Source: Nigrospora sphaerica
Lineage: Eukaryota > Ascomycota > Sordariomycetes > Amphisphaeriales > Apiosporaceae
Length of the DNA: 64,000 nt
Direction of reading: 5' to 3'
NCBI GenBank assembly: GCA_018287875.1
Contig: JAGVVL010000008.1
Coordinates: forward strand, 31,100 to 95,099
Of this stretch, positions 22,971 to 33,980 are shown in pieces. The position numbers and the translations under genes are program-made. The notes under the pieces were generated by a model. It saw only the letters and a list, made by a program, of their open reading frames with translations. It was not told where the DNA came from and did not search any database. Position 1 is the stretch's first letter. Each line of letters opens with the position of its first letter.

Positions 22971-23406
22971 TTCCTTTTTAAGCGTAGGGTCCCGGGCTTC
23001 GACAGCCCCTGGTGCGTCTGCGGTCAGGGCAGGGAGACCGTCCGGCATATCCTCGTTTTCTGCCCACGGGAAAGAGAAAGACGAGAGCATCTCGTCCAAG
23101 CTTTAGGAGGACCGATAGACACGGACAGGATGCTCGACACCCCAGGAAAAGCAGGAATTATCGCGAGATGGCTACTCCGCTCCGGAAGGCTGGACATGTT
23201 CCAGCTGGCGAATCAACTCATCAGCTAGGAAGCGGGCGCGCTGAGCCCGATCTCGGTATGGCAGGTCAAAGTGCAGATAGAAGCGGTGCGACGCAGCGGA
23301 ACCTAGGTTTTTCACCCGGCCGGACGTCAGCCCGGAACGGTTTTCCTAGGCCAAGATGCGCAGGGGGTCCTCATGGCCTAGATAGGTCGCTAGGTGTAAG
23401 AACAAT
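22971..23406 (+). mobile_element. 5'-truncated LINE-A copy (436 bp) in the GH3 upstream region, 13 bp TSD
   Basis: Nearly identical to 11935-12370 of LINE-A copy 1 (ORF2 C-terminus FKRRVPGFDSPWCVCGQG, 3' UTR, AATAAT tail). Flanked by aatatacgctttc at 22958-22970 and 23407-23419. The high similarity to copy 1 implies recent insertion. It separates the GH3 start from the CGG-N5-CCG site at 23625. Confidence 0.9.
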
Positions 23407-23419
23407 AATATACGCTTTC

Positions 23420-24081
23420 CCTTCCTATCACTATACACACGACGAGCCCCTGGCCGGCGGAAAGGGAGCATGTGGCCGGGGCTACATCACCCTTAGTCAG
23501 TCCCGCCTTCTTCTGAGCAACCGTCCCGTGCTTTCCGTCCGGCCGACGGGTAGACGTACCGCTTCCGAGGCCGGGAATCACGCAGAGAGAGCGTTACGCG
23601 CCAGAGCGGCATTCCCCGCCGACTCGGGATTTCCGAGGGGCGGGGCAACGGAAGTGGGGCGGAAAAGCCCTCCCGGTAGCAAGCGAGCGGTGGGGTCCCT
23701 CCCGTGACCTGCATGGGCATCGACGGAACCGGCGATGCTGGTTGTAAGTTCCAAGGCAATTCATTCCCATTATGGGAGGCGATGGCACGCGAGTCGCCTA
23801 TGATTGGTCGAGAGCTTTACGGGGTTATGTAAGCGATGCACAGCAGATTAGAAAGAAGCCTCAGATGCCCGTGGCTTGCTTGCCGACGATGCGATTAAGG
23901 TTCCACGGCATAGAGGGCTACGAATGCTGGCTGGCTGGTCGGCCGACTGGGCCTTCATCAGGGGAACTTTGGAGGATAGTACGATGGACTCTCATTACAC
24001 TGCCTTGCAATAACCGTGACCATTGTCGATACATCAGGTCTCTTCCTTCCGAGGCGCGCGCGTCCGCAGTGCGCGAGGCTC
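23420..24081. promoter_or_regulatory. Upstream region of GH3 gene 2 with a CGG-N5-CCG site
   Basis: No gene seen. The site cgggatttccg lies at 23625-23635. Before the LINE insertion it would have been about 320 bases from the GH3 start; it is now about 765 bases away. The right edge meets the 3' end of the DUF3500 gene. Confidence 0.4.
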
Positions 24082-25374
24082 TCATTCCCGCTTCTCTTCC
24101 CCACCCGTCCACACGAAGTCCTGCTCCCGCCCCTCGACCAGCGGCCGCAGGGCCATGCCGTAGTCGCCGCCGTTGGGGGTGCGCAGCAGCGTGTGGATGT
24201 GGAAGCGGGCGGGCTCGGCGTTGGTGAGGAAGACGCCCGAGTGGTGGTCGAACTCGGCGATAACCACGGGACTCTGGATCCGGTAGTAGAAGGCGTCCTT
24301 CTCCCCGCTGCCGCCGATCCAGCAGAAGTACGTCTCGGCGTAGTGCGCCCGCGCCTGAGCGAGCCGCAGCTCCCGCGCCCGTGCCGGCAGGTAGAGCAGG
24401 TACTGCGCCAGGATGGCGCCGACGAGCGCCTGTTGCTCCGCCCCCATCTCGCTGACGCGCACGCCCTCGTACGGCACCACGCGGTTGTCGCGGTACGCGC
24501 CGCAGAGATGGCGCTGGTCGTCGTGGTTCCAGCGGCCCAGCGGCATAGCCGGGTCGCGGAGCTGCTCGTACACCCGGGCGCGGTCTCGGAGCGGCGACGG
24601 CAGGGCCTGCATCAGCTCGAGCCCGAGCCGCTCCTCCTCGTATAGGATGCGCGTGCCGGCGTGCGGGTCGCTCGGGTCGTCGATCACGTTCGGCTCGGCG
24701 CCCGTGAACCAGGGCGAGAGAACCATCTGGTTACGCACTAGCAGCACGTTAAGGCATAGGTGGTGGCCGTAAAACGAAAACCCCCATGGGTGCTCGGCCG
24801 ACGGCGTCCCGAACAGCACCAGGTTGTAGGAGAACTCGTTACAGACGCGTGGGGCGCCGACGAGCCGGCCCAGGAAGCCGTTAATACGCATGGCGCCCAG
24901 GGCTTTTTCGTAGCCCTCGGGCGAGAGGGTGCGCCGCAGCAGCTCGAGGGCGGCGTCGCGCACGTCGTCGGCGACTTCATCGAGCCGGATGCCCTTATCG
25001 CTCAGCAGGAACTCGGGGTTGGACCAGGAGCGCCACTCGGGTGAGTCGACATGATAACGGATCCTGTCCTCCTGGCGCGCGTCCAGCCGCGTCAGCAGCG
25101 CCTCGGCGGCGGCGGCGACGTCCGCCACGGGCACGCTCTCGTCCTGGAGCGCGAAGAGGCCCGGCCGCACGACGCCGTCGCTCGTGATGCCGCGGAAAGG
25201 CTCGGCGAACAGCCGCCGCCAGTGTTCCCAGAGGGCGTGCAGCCACGGCGGTTGCTTGGTCTGTTGGAAGGCCGCCGCGTACGCGTGCGCGTCCTGCTGC
25301 TGCATCGTCGTGAAGCGCGCATTGCTCAGGTCGGGCAGGAACTGGCGGAAGCCGGCCTGCTCTTCTTCTGCCAT
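24082..25374 (-). CDS. DUF3500 family protein
   Basis: An uninterrupted 430-codon frame. The start at 25374 (MAEEEQAGFRQFLPDL) is preferred over the in-frame Met 27 codons upstream, which is preceded by repetitive Thr/His/Ala sequence. Features of the DUF3500 family are visible: GYEKALGAMRINGFLG, FGTPSAEHPWGFSFYGHH, a conserved WFTGAEPN loop, ETYFCWIGG, FYYRIQSPVVIAEFDHH, and the ending FHIHTLLRTPNGGDYG. The histidine-rich GHHL and DHHSG elements are striking. The biochemical role is unestablished to my knowledge; the neighbours suggest catabolism. It is divergent from the FAH gene and shares its promoter. Confidence 0.85.
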   Translation of the reverse strand: MAEEEQAGFRQFLPDLSNARFTTMQQQDAHAYAAAFQQTKQPPWLHALWEHWRRLFAEPFRGITSDGVVRPGLFALQDESVPVADVAAAAEALLTRLDARQEDRIRYHVDSPEWRSWSNPEFLLSDKGIRLDEVADDVRDAALELLRRTLSPEGYEKALGAMRINGFLGRLVGAPRVCNEFSYNLVLFGTPSAEHPWGFSFYGHHLCLNVLLVRNQMVLSPWFTGAEPNVIDDPSDPHAGTRILYEEERLGLELMQALPSPLRDRARVYEQLRDPAMPLGRWNHDDQRHLCGAYRDNRVVPYEGVRVSEMGAEQQALVGAILAQYLLYLPARARELRLAQARAHYAETYFCWIGGSGEKDAFYYRIQSPVVIAEFDHHSGVFLTNAEPARFHIHTLLRTPNGGDYGMALRPLVEGREQDFVWTGGEEKRE

Positions 25375-25836
25375 GGCGTGGTTTGTGTAAGCGGTGTGTG
25401 TAGCTGTGTAGCGTGCGCAGTGCGTAGCGCGTGCGATTGTGCGGTGCGAGTACAAGTGTGGGGGTTCTGTACGTTTACATGTGGAATAGATGACCCGAAG
25501 TAGCTCTTTCGCCCCTCAGCAAGTACTTCCTCAGCCCCCGCCCCCGTACTTGTAGAACAGGTGCTCATGAGCTACCGAGTGGAATCTCTGTGCGGAGGAA
25601 TCGCCATCGGAAGGGGGGCCCACGAATTGTCACCCCGGGTCTTCCGCCCCCCCCCGGCCCGGCCACGCCAAGCCGAGATTGGCTTTCCCTCTTTCCGCTT
25701 CTTTACGCGCACGCAACCCTGCATGGTGGTTCAGATCGAACGATTATATGTCGGCTCACGTGGGACTATAAATTCGGCATTACAACCACCCCGTCTGAGA
25801 CCCAGACCGTCCACCCAGAGACGGTCCCTGTCCTTC
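25375..25836. promoter_or_regulatory. Divergent promoter DUF3500 / FAH with a CGG-N5-CCG site
   Basis: The 460 bp gap between the two divergent starts holds cgggtcttccg at 25636-25646. It also has a gaccgtc...gacggtc inverted repeat at about 25805-25827. No gene seen. Confidence 0.45.
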
Positions 25837-27092
25837 ATGAGTACCGCCTTTGCCCGCGCCCGCGCCAGAATGTCGCTGCCTTCATTTACGCGTGCGTGGT
25901 CCCTGTCCCCCGACGCGACGCACGCGCCCAAACTAACCCGTGGCGGACCCGTAGGTTTCGTTCGCTTCGCGCCCAAGTCGGACCCGGCCCGCATTTGCAT
26001 CGGCGAGCCTGAGTCCGACACGGTTGACGTCGGCCTCGCCCTGCGGCGGGGCGAGCCCCTCTCGGCCTTCGTCTGGTCTGGCGCCTCAGTGCTCAGCCCC
26101 GGCGTCCGCACCAATCGCCGCGAGGCCGTCGACCGCGTCCTGTCGCCCCTAGCCGCCGAGGAGGTTGGCACCATCCGCTGCATCGGGTTGAACGTGAGTC
26201 CGCTCCCGCGAAAGAGCCGTCCCCGAAGTGGGCTAACCACAGGGCAGTACGTGCAGCACGCCCGAGAGCTGAGCCTTGACCTGCCTGCCGTGCCGACCGT
26301 GTTCTTGTACATTCTTACGCGCCCCTCCTCTCCATCTCGGTGGTGGTGCCCTTCGCTGACAGTCGACACCCATGGCCAGGAAGCCCAGCACGGCCCTGGC
26401 GGACCCGTGGCCGGCACCGACGGTGCTGCCGGCGCTAACGCGAGCGACCGACACGGGCGACTACGAGTCTGAGCTGGCCGTGGTGCTGGGGCGGCCATGC
26501 AAAAACGTGGCGGCGGCTGACGCACTCGACTACGTGCTGGGCTACACAGCCTGTAATGACGTGTCGAGCCGCGCGAGTCAGTTCGCCCAGACGCAGTGGT
26601 GCTTCTCCAAGGGCTTTGATGGTTCCTGCCCTCTGGGTGCGTGGCCCTCCCCGATTCCCCTCTCCCGTCGGGAGGGTGGGATTCCCGCTTGGCAAGGACG
26701 TGGATTGACAGAAGAGAACCCCCAGGCCCGACCCTTGTGTCCACCTCTCAAATCCCCGACCCGACGGCCCTGCGCATCCGCGGGAGCAAGAACGGCGAGG
26801 TCTTGCAGGACTGCACTACCGAGTAAGTAGGCGGTCTGCCACATGGCCATAGAACCAATCACAATGCTAATAGGGGCGCCGCAGCGATCTCATCTTCGGC
26901 ATCGGCAAGCTCATCAGTTTCCTCTCGCAGGGCACCACGCTGCCAGCCGGCACCGTCATCATCACGGGCACGCCGGCGGGCGTGGGCACGAGCCGCACGC
27001 CAAAAGTCACGCTGCGGGAGGGCGACGAGTTCACCGTCGAGATCCAGCCGCATATCGGGACCCTCGTCAACGTGTTCGAGAACGAAAAGTAG
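25837..27092 (+). CDS. Fumarylacetoacetate hydrolase (FAH) family enzyme, five exons
   Basis: FAH-family enzymes hydrolyse or decarboxylate beta-diketo acids such as fumarylpyruvate, late in aromatic catabolism. Exon 1 starts at 25837 (or 25870, MSLPSFTRAWSL) and contains the N-terminal domain (GFVRFAPK, DVGLALRRGEPL). Introns: 26194-26247, 26307-26379, 26637-26725 and 26823-26884, each with GT/AG ends. Conserved motifs are the catalytic-domain entry YVQHARE, the metal-site segment DYESELAVVLGRPCKNV, GYTACNDVSSRASQ, KGFDGSCPLG, and the terminal VIITGTPAGVG with LREGDEFTVEI. No frameshift is needed. It ends 29 bases from the convergent stop of the regulator gene. Substrate is inferred from context only. 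Confidence 0.85.
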
Positions 27093-27121
27093 GAACGGGG
27101 GCCCGAGCCTCCTCAGAGGGC

Positions 27122-29716
27122 CTACGGGAACAGGTGGTCCGCCTCGAAGTTGCCCAGCTGCAGCATGGCGTCGAGGTCCATGTCGACGCCCTCGAGGAGC
27201 CCCAGCGGGCCCCAGCAGGGACCCGCGTAGGCGGCGGTGGCAGCTTCATCGGCGGCAGCGGCGGCCCGGGGAAGCGGGGGCTCGCCCTCAGGGTGGTGGT
27301 ACGCAGGGAGCGGCATCGTGGCGGCAGCCCAGCGCTGCTCGAGGCCCTCGACGGCGCGGCGTAGCATGCGGGCGGCCTCGAGGGCGACGACGCACTCGTC
27401 CATGATCTCGAGGATCTCGACGGCCATGTGCACGAGCCGGGCGAGGGAGCCCGCGGGGAGCCCCGCATCTGCAGCCTCCTGGCGGAGGTAGAGGAGGACG
27501 ACGGAGGCGGAGAAGACGGTGTAGGTCGTGTTGTAGAACCTGCGGGGGGCACGAGTTAGCGCCCCTCACAAGCGGCTTTCTAAATAGACTTACCAGGTTT
27601 GGAAGAAGTCGCTGTTCTCGTAGGTCTGGTAGATGATGCGAATGGTCTGCTCGGCCGAGTCGAGGCCCCGCTGGACGCTCTCCTCGCAGCCGGGGAGGGC
27701 ACGGCGCTCGCGGGCCGTGGTGCGCGGCAGCAGGGCGCCGAAGAGGAGGACGCGCAGGTTGTGGTAGCGGAGGTGGAGGACGAGACGCTGGCGCTTGGCC
27801 CAGGGTGGGCCGTGGGCGGCGCGCAGGGTGGACGACGTCGACGCGTGCGATGGCAGGACGGGCGGCCGGATGGCCGCGGGGAGCCGTTCGATCCAGGCGT
27901 CGAGATCGCGCCCGATAGGGTCCGCCAGCGCTGCGGCATCCGCCACGGCCGGCTCGGCAAAGTAGATGCGCTGGCAGATGGTCCGCGTGATGCGTGATAG
28001 GTCCACCATGCAGGCGATAATGGCGCAGTGCGGCGGGTCGAGGAGCTGCGGGTCGACGGCGCTGCCGTCTTGCATCTCACTGGAAATCAAGGGAAAGCGC
28101 CGGTTATGGTACATGTCGGCGCCCAGGGTCTCGGGGCGGCCCATCGAGAAGGACATTTCGCTGTACCTTGTTAGCTTCCGGCAGCAAACAGCCATGTTGA
28201 TAGCGTCGCACGGGAATAACGTACGTTTCGAGCGAATACAGGCCCCTAGGAATCGATCAGCAAACGGGGCACGGCCCCACGATGCGAGGACGGCGAGCTT
28301 ACCACCACGTCCGCGATTCCGCCCGGAGCTGGGCCGGAGCCTTCTTGGTGTTGGGCCCCGGGTCGCGATTGACGCCCATGGCCAAGGCGGTGCGCACAGC
28401 GAGACCGACATACATATACGACACTGAGGAAGGTATTGTCAGCAATGGCCTACCCCGGGCCACAGGAAAAGGGGGAGGGACACCCACGGTGGGGTTTGAG
28501 TTCGTTTTGGCAGACCTTGGCCTGGATGAGCGCGTGTATTGTTAGCCTGGGGCCCGCAGAGAGGGGATTCAGGGGGCGCCGTGCGTTGTACGTACCATGA
28601 GGAAGTAACACTGCACCATGGCGAGGTCCGTGACTAGGCCGAGCCGGTTGCAACAGGCGCGCGCGAGGTCGAAGAAGCGGCGGCCCCACTGGAGGTTGCC
28701 GAGGCCTTCGACGGCCTCGTCGCCGCGGACGCCGACGATGGCGCCGAGGGCCAAGACGCTGTAGTAGAGGGCGGTGAAGCTGGTAGTGGTGGCCGGGGCT
28801 CCGTCGTCGTTTTCCCCGGCCCCGGACCACAGCCGCGCCTCGCAGCTCACGAGGAACTCCTGCTTGTCCAGAATCGGATGGATGTAGTGCAGCGTCGAGA
28901 AGTAGCTCTCGAGGAAACCGCGGCACTGCGGGTAGTGGTGGCGGGCGCCGGGCCACGGCGGCTGGGCCTCGGGTCGCGCCTCGTCGCGGCGGCTGGCGGT
29001 CGCCGTCGGCGTCGTCGTCGAGGGCGTCGTCGGCACCGCCGGGTTATGCAGGCTCGAGACGAGATGACCAGCGTCGTCGTCGTCGCCGCCGCCGCCGCCA
29101 CCTTCGTCGGGGGCCGCGGGTGATCGGTATGCTGCACGTGCGAGAGGAGGGCGACCGAGGAGGAGCTGCCGTAGAACTCAACGTCGTGCGTGTGCCGGTT
29201 CACGCCCGTGACCTCGCGGTCGCGGGCCCGGGCGTGCGGCGACGCGGCGCTGTCGGGGCTGGGAAGGCCGACGAAGGCGGGGGCTCTCTGGTCCGGGCCG
29301 GGCGCGGTGGCGTCCTGGGCCAGGCCGATGAGACGGGGCCCGTCACCCGGGACTGAGGACGATGACGGCGGCGGCGGCGGCTGGGACGCTCCCGCCGAGG
29401 CCGAGAGGCGCCTCACCTGGTCCTCGAGCTGCTGCACGTACTCGGCGGTGAAGCGGCGGGCGCCAAGGTCCTGGCCTTGGTACAGGCAGGGCATTTGGCG
29501 GTCTGGCCCGAGGAGTCAGCGGAGATGGGGGTCGGGTGCGGGGATGAGGAGGGACAGGAAGGGACGCACGGCGGCAGTACGTGCAGGGTACGATTCATCG
29601 CATTTGTTCTTTTTGGCGCGGCAGACGTCGCAGGCGCGGGCCGCGCGCAGTCGTCGCGCGCGCGGGCGAGGCGACGACGACGACGACACGCCCGGCGCCG
29701 GAAGCGGTCGGTCCAT
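27122..29716 (-). CDS. Zn2Cys6 transcription factor with fungal_trans domain
   Basis: A likely pathway regulator acting in the nucleus. From 29716 the first exon gives ACDVCRAKKNKCDES. After an apparent one-base deficit at 29586-29588 and an intron (29503-29569) it completes the Cys6 cluster as CTYC then RHRQMPC, with C-x2-C-x6-C spacing. A dimerisation helix follows (RRFTAEYVQQLEDQVRRL), then a low-complexity linker with another one-base deficit at 29109-29113. The fungal_trans domain has FLESYFSTLHYIHPILDKQ, GRRFFDLARACCNRLG, VGLAVRTALAMGVNRDPG and EMSFSMGRPETLG. Later introns include one after FLM (near 28600), one after RTWW (near 28300) and 27540-27593. The end is DMDLDAMLQLGNFEADHLFP. 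Exact middle splice sites are uncertain. Its location between FAH and monooxygenase genes suggests it controls the cluster. Confidence 0.8.
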
Positions 29717-30303
29717 GGGAAAGCGCAGCGCCGCGTGGGCAATGGGTCGGGGGAAGGAGCACAGGCGAGAGGCACCTTGTGAGCAGAAAGTTGCGCGCGG
29801 CGAAAAGTCTCGGGGGACAAGATCTACGATGCGGAGGCTAAGGGATGGATCGCCTACGGGCCACGGAACGCCTGGTCAAGTTCCGAGCCCCATTGGCTAG
29901 GATGCCACTCGGTGCGGGGATGGCTTAGTGCGGTGTAGAACCGACCCAGCGATGGCGACTGCGGGGAACACGCGTACCTCGGGTGGTAGTGCCCCAACTA
30001 CTGTAGGATAGGCTGTGCGGGTCCACTTCGGGACCGCACACAGTCCCGTGAGCTACATAGCACTGAACCGAGAGCATACATGCTGGTTACTTCTCATCAG
30101 TTTGCACCCTGCACGTAGTCCAAGAAGTACTTGCTGAAGGCTCAAGAGCCGAGGGACTGTGCTAGTATGGTATGTATGTTCATGCGGTACGACGGGCTTG
30201 AACGCGAAGCGCTGTGCAACTGTCGGCGCCTCCACCATTCTCTCCCCTCCCCCTCGCTATTCTCTCTACCCACTGGCCGGCCTCCCCCCATTGGCGGTTC
30301 TCT
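29717..30303. other. Intergenic, no gene seen
   Basis: Upstream of the regulator gene and 3' of the small conserved gene. I found no CGG-N5-CCG palindrome of the type present in the other cluster promoters. Confidence 0.4.
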
Positions 30304-30713
30304 CTACCCCAGCAACTTCGGCACCACCTCAAGGAGGTGCTCGACCACAGCGTCGGGTCCCTTCTCGACCTGCAGACCGAAGGGAATGGCGTGCAGCTTG
30401 ATGTCGGGCTTGATGGCGCGGCACGTCTGCTGGATCTCGGCCACGTCGGCCTCCGTCCACATGGACGCTGTGAAGAGCACATCGGGCTGGAACTCGCGCA
30501 CCTTGCTCTCCACCTTGTCTTTGCCTGCCACAGTTCTGGTTAGCACCCGCTCCCCGACCGGCCGGCCATCGGTAGCTACGCACTGATGCAGTTCGCCACG
30601 TAGTCGATGGCGTAGTCGTCCTTGAGCGCCTCGGCCACGCGCCCGATCAGCACCTGCGCCCGCTCGGGCGCCGTGTTGACCGTGACGAGCCGGTACACCT
30701 TTGGGGGCGCCAT
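30304..30713 (-). CDS. Small conserved-looking protein of unknown function
   Basis: Two exons: 30713-30584 (MAPPKVYRLVTVNTAPERAQ through AIDYVANCI) and 30524-30304 (KDKVESKVREFQPDVLF through LLEVVPKLLG), with a 59 bp intron 30525-30583 (gtgcgt...gctaac...gcag). The product is about 117 residues of mixed alpha/beta character with no signal peptide, and it begins with a Rossmann-like VYRLVTVN strand. I do not recognise the family. It shares a divergent promoter with the FAD monooxygenase, so co-expression is likely. Confidence 0.7.
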
Positions 30714-31360
30714 TTGTCGATTCCCGGGCGTCGGCCGGGCTTGTGTGGCTGTGTCGGAGATCGTTCGCTATGGTGGCAGCCCGCCCTGTTCTGCGCGCGC
30801 TTGTCCTGGTGGTGGTCGTGACTGGGGGGACGCAGGCAGGCCACCAAAGGTGTGTCTCGTCCGGGGTATATAATTAGCCGACGATGCCTCGCCGTCCTGG
30901 CGTGGCGCCAGCCGGCTGGAGAGCCAGAAGGGAAATACTCCTGTCGCCGGAAGTCGTGCAGGAAGGGCGGGAGCATGTCCTATTGGTCCGGAAAAGCCGG
31001 ACCCGCCGAGACGGGGGCCTCGGGTTTTCCGGCACTGCCCCCAAGGGCCAATGTGCCGTGTGGCATTGGATACCGCAGCAGAGAACTCTGGGGTCGAGCT
31101 GCGGGGTAGAATCAAGATGGCTATCAACATACAGGTCATGCATGGCATTTGTGTTTGAGGGCGGGGGCGCTGTGATTGTTGGGCCATGGGATTTGGGTGA
31201 GACGAGGTTGTTATTATCTTGCCTCATTAGCATTGCACCAAGCCCACCCCAGACAGTACAACACGCAATTGGCTCCCACCATCGTATGCGATTCTCCCCT
31301 CTGCTCCATCGCGAAGGACGCCGCCAAGGAACAAACCCATTCGAGCCACTGTTGCACACC
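30714..31360. promoter_or_regulatory. Divergent promoter with two CGG-N5-CCG sites
   Basis: The sites cggaaaagccg (30989-30999) and cgggttttccg (31021-31031) lie 21 bases apart between the small protein and the monooxygenase. The second equals the site at 812-822. No gene is seen in the interval. Confidence 0.5.
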
Positions 31361-33021
31361 ATGGCGTCTACGTCGACCTCCGCTGCCTCTTCGCCGCCGG
31401 GCCCTGCGCCGCTAGAGGTGATCATTGTTGGGGCCGGACTCAGCGGCCTTGCGACAGCCGTGGCTCTCGCCCAGTCTGGGTCCCGGGTCACCGTTTTCGA
31501 GGGGGCCAAGGAGCTAGCCGAAGTCAGTACATTCGGAGACGCCATGCCCGGGCAAAACTGAGAGAGCCGGGGAGACTAACACGCAAGACACACGCGAAAA
31601 CAGGTCGGCGCCGGCTTACAACTGACGCCTAACTGCACGCGCATCCTCCAGCGCCTTGGCCTGCCCGCCGCCTTCTGGGAAGCCGGGGCCGAGCCGGCCG
31701 CTCTCACGGTCCACCGGTATACGGGAAGGTGCTGGCGCATGAGCCCGCCTTCGGACCGAACATGCGCGCGCGCTACGGCTCCCCTTCCTCGATATGCACC
31801 GCTGCGACCTGCAGCGGGCGCTGTGCGCGCGGGCGCAAGCCCTCGGCGTGCGCTTCCGGCTCGGCGAAAAGGTGGCCGACCTGACGCTGGACCGCGCGCG
31901 GCCCGCGGTGACGACGGCCGACGGCGAGACGGCCGAGGCGGACCTCTTAGTCGCGGCCGACGGGCTGTGGTCGCAGTGCCGCACCCACTTCCTGGGCCGC
32001 GACGACCCGCCGCGGCCGACGGGCGACCTGGCGTACCGCGTCGTGCTGCGCCTCGACCAGATCACCGACCCGGAGCTGAGCCGGCGCGTCTCCGAGCCCA
32101 CCTGCGACTTCTGGATCGGCCCCGGCTCCCATGCCGTCGGCTACTCGCTGCGCGGCGGCACCATGTACAATATCGTTCTGCTTGTGCCCGATGACCTCCC
32201 CGCCGGCGTGAGCCGCCAGCCCGGCTCTGTCGAGGAGATGAAGGCGCTGTTCAAGGACTGGGACCCCGTTCTGTCCCGCTTCCTTTCCCTCGTCGACACC
32301 GTCGATAAGTGGAAGCTCATGCACCGTATGTGTCCCCCCCTCCCGGCCCGCGTGCGCGTAGTCTTCGGCTGACCGAACTTCGTAGTCGAGGAAATGTCGG
32401 CTTGGGTTAACCCACAGTCCAATCTCGTCTTTGTGTGAGTCTATCCCCCCTTTCCCCGCATCCAGCCGTTGTGTTGACGCATGCCAGGGGCGATGCCTGC
32501 CACCCCATGCTGCCGTACCTGGCCCAGGGGCTAACTCGGCCATCGAGGACGGCGCTGTGCTGGGCGCCCTGCTGGGTCACGTCAGGTCGCCCGGCCAGAT
32601 GCCCCACGCCCTGCGCCTGTACGAGAAGCTGCGGAAAGCCCGGGGCGAGGCCATCGTCCGCGAAACTTTCAAGCAGGTACGTTGCCATCCCATGCCCCCT
32701 GTACATCAACATCCACTAAGGCTTTCCCGCGGCAGCGAGTCGTTTCACATGCCCGACGGCCCTGAGCAGGAGGCCCGCGACCGGCTGTTCCTGTCCCAGC
32801 TCGGCCAGGAGCTCAAGGGCCCGTTCCCGAGCCGCTGGACCTGCCCCGAGGTCCAGCCCTGGCTGTACGGCTACGACGCGTACGAGGAGGTGGCGACGGC
32901 AATGCGCGCGGAGCCCTTCCCCACGGAGCAAGAGAGCGCGCCACTCAAGGAATGGGGGTGGCTTTCGTGGCTGCAGGACTTGGTGCCCGTCCAGCTTGGG
33001 AAGACGGGCCTTACGGCGTAG
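31361..33021 (+). CDS. FAD-dependent monooxygenase, salicylate-hydroxylase-like
   Basis: These flavoproteins hydroxylate (often decarboxylate) aromatic acids using NAD(P)H and O2. The N-terminus has the Rossmann motif VIIVGAGLSGLATAVALAQ; the centre has LLVAADGLWSQCRTHF and GDLAYRVVLRLDQI; the flavin GD motif is built across an intron as VFV then GDACHPMLPYLAQG, followed by NSAIEDGAVLGALLGHV. Introns: 31523-31603, 32326-32385, 32435-32487, 32677-32739. The stop is at 33021. Three one-base deficits occur at G or C runs (31727-31729, 31780-31784, 32527-32530). Correcting each restores family sequence, so the gene is probably functional if these are undercalls. A broken paralogue lies at 5.5-7.5 kb. 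Confidence 0.85.
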
Positions 33022-33980
33022 TTCTAGCATACTATTTCGGTTAGTTCTCGAGGATGAGTTACGGCTGCAAGGACTCATCATAACCGTCGAAGGCCTCTGT
33101 AAAATAGTTCCAGTATTGTTTTGAAGCTTCGCCCTCTGTCAAGTTTTCTTGTCGTAGGTACTAGATCTAAAACGGCATATAACGAACATCACCGCCAGAC
33201 ACCACACTCTCATGGAAAGGAGACATGCCTGTGGGTTGCCGAAGTAGCAAGCAAACCAGCAGAGATTATGGACTTACCACAGCTACCGAATTGCCGAGTC
33301 CAGACTAATTGCTGTGACAAATTGCCTCGGAGGGATCACGGCGCACCAATGATCCACGGCAAATGCAACAGTGGGCCACGCAGGACTAATAAGGATACGC
33401 GGTATTGGTGTGAAAGAATGAAGAACGGGATAGGATTAAGACGGTTGCTGGTGTAAGATTGATAGTCATGACCTCGGAACAATCTGAACATTCATCTCAA
33501 CCTACGATGGATTTATACCGTAAGACCTTTTACATCGATGCCAGTACCTTATCATCTCTCTATGCTGTCAAGGAGTCCTTAAAATGGGGCGCCCTCGCCA
33601 TTTTGAGACTGCCGTCCAGCCATATGATATAGTCGCTGTGAGCAACCTTGGAGCCAGCCCGTGCGTTCCGTCGGTCGCCGTCTTATGGCCACGGCGGACG
33701 TACGACTGCTTTTTTACGACGCTCACTACGGAGCTCCCATGTGCCCACCTGTTCGCGGCAAAGCAATGCGCCTCAGCCGTGCGGGGCTTCCGGCAGCGTC
33801 GAGGGGGGACGGCTTGTGCGTCGCGTCAATAGGCTCGAAATACAGCACGCGTAGCGGCGGTGGCCCATGAAGCTGGTGCTGGATGGTTCAATTATCCACG
33901 TAGTACAACTATAATACACGGCATTCCCAGCCTGGGGTTCCCGCGAGATCTGCGAGGCATCGAGCCGCAGAGCATCCCCT
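33022..33980. other. Intergenic between convergent genes, no gene seen
   Basis: Separates the convergent 3' ends of the monooxygenase and the alpha/beta hydrolase. No protein-like ORF, repeat or RNA gene recognised. Confidence 0.5.

Noticed and set aside
23012..23707. Plus-strand ORF of 231 codons
   Set aside because: It runs out of frame through the LINE-A 3' fragment and into intergenic sequence; the same out-of-frame reading appears at 11972 in copy 1.
25731..26744. Minus-strand 337-codon ORF opposite the FAH gene
   Set aside because: Shadow of a real spliced gene with all GT/AG introns and conserved motifs on the plus strand.
30884..31360. N-terminal extension of the FAD monooxygenase ORF
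   Set aside because: The upstream in-frame codons cross the CGG-N5-CCG promoter sites and are not protein-like; the ATG at 31361 directly precedes a normal N-terminus.
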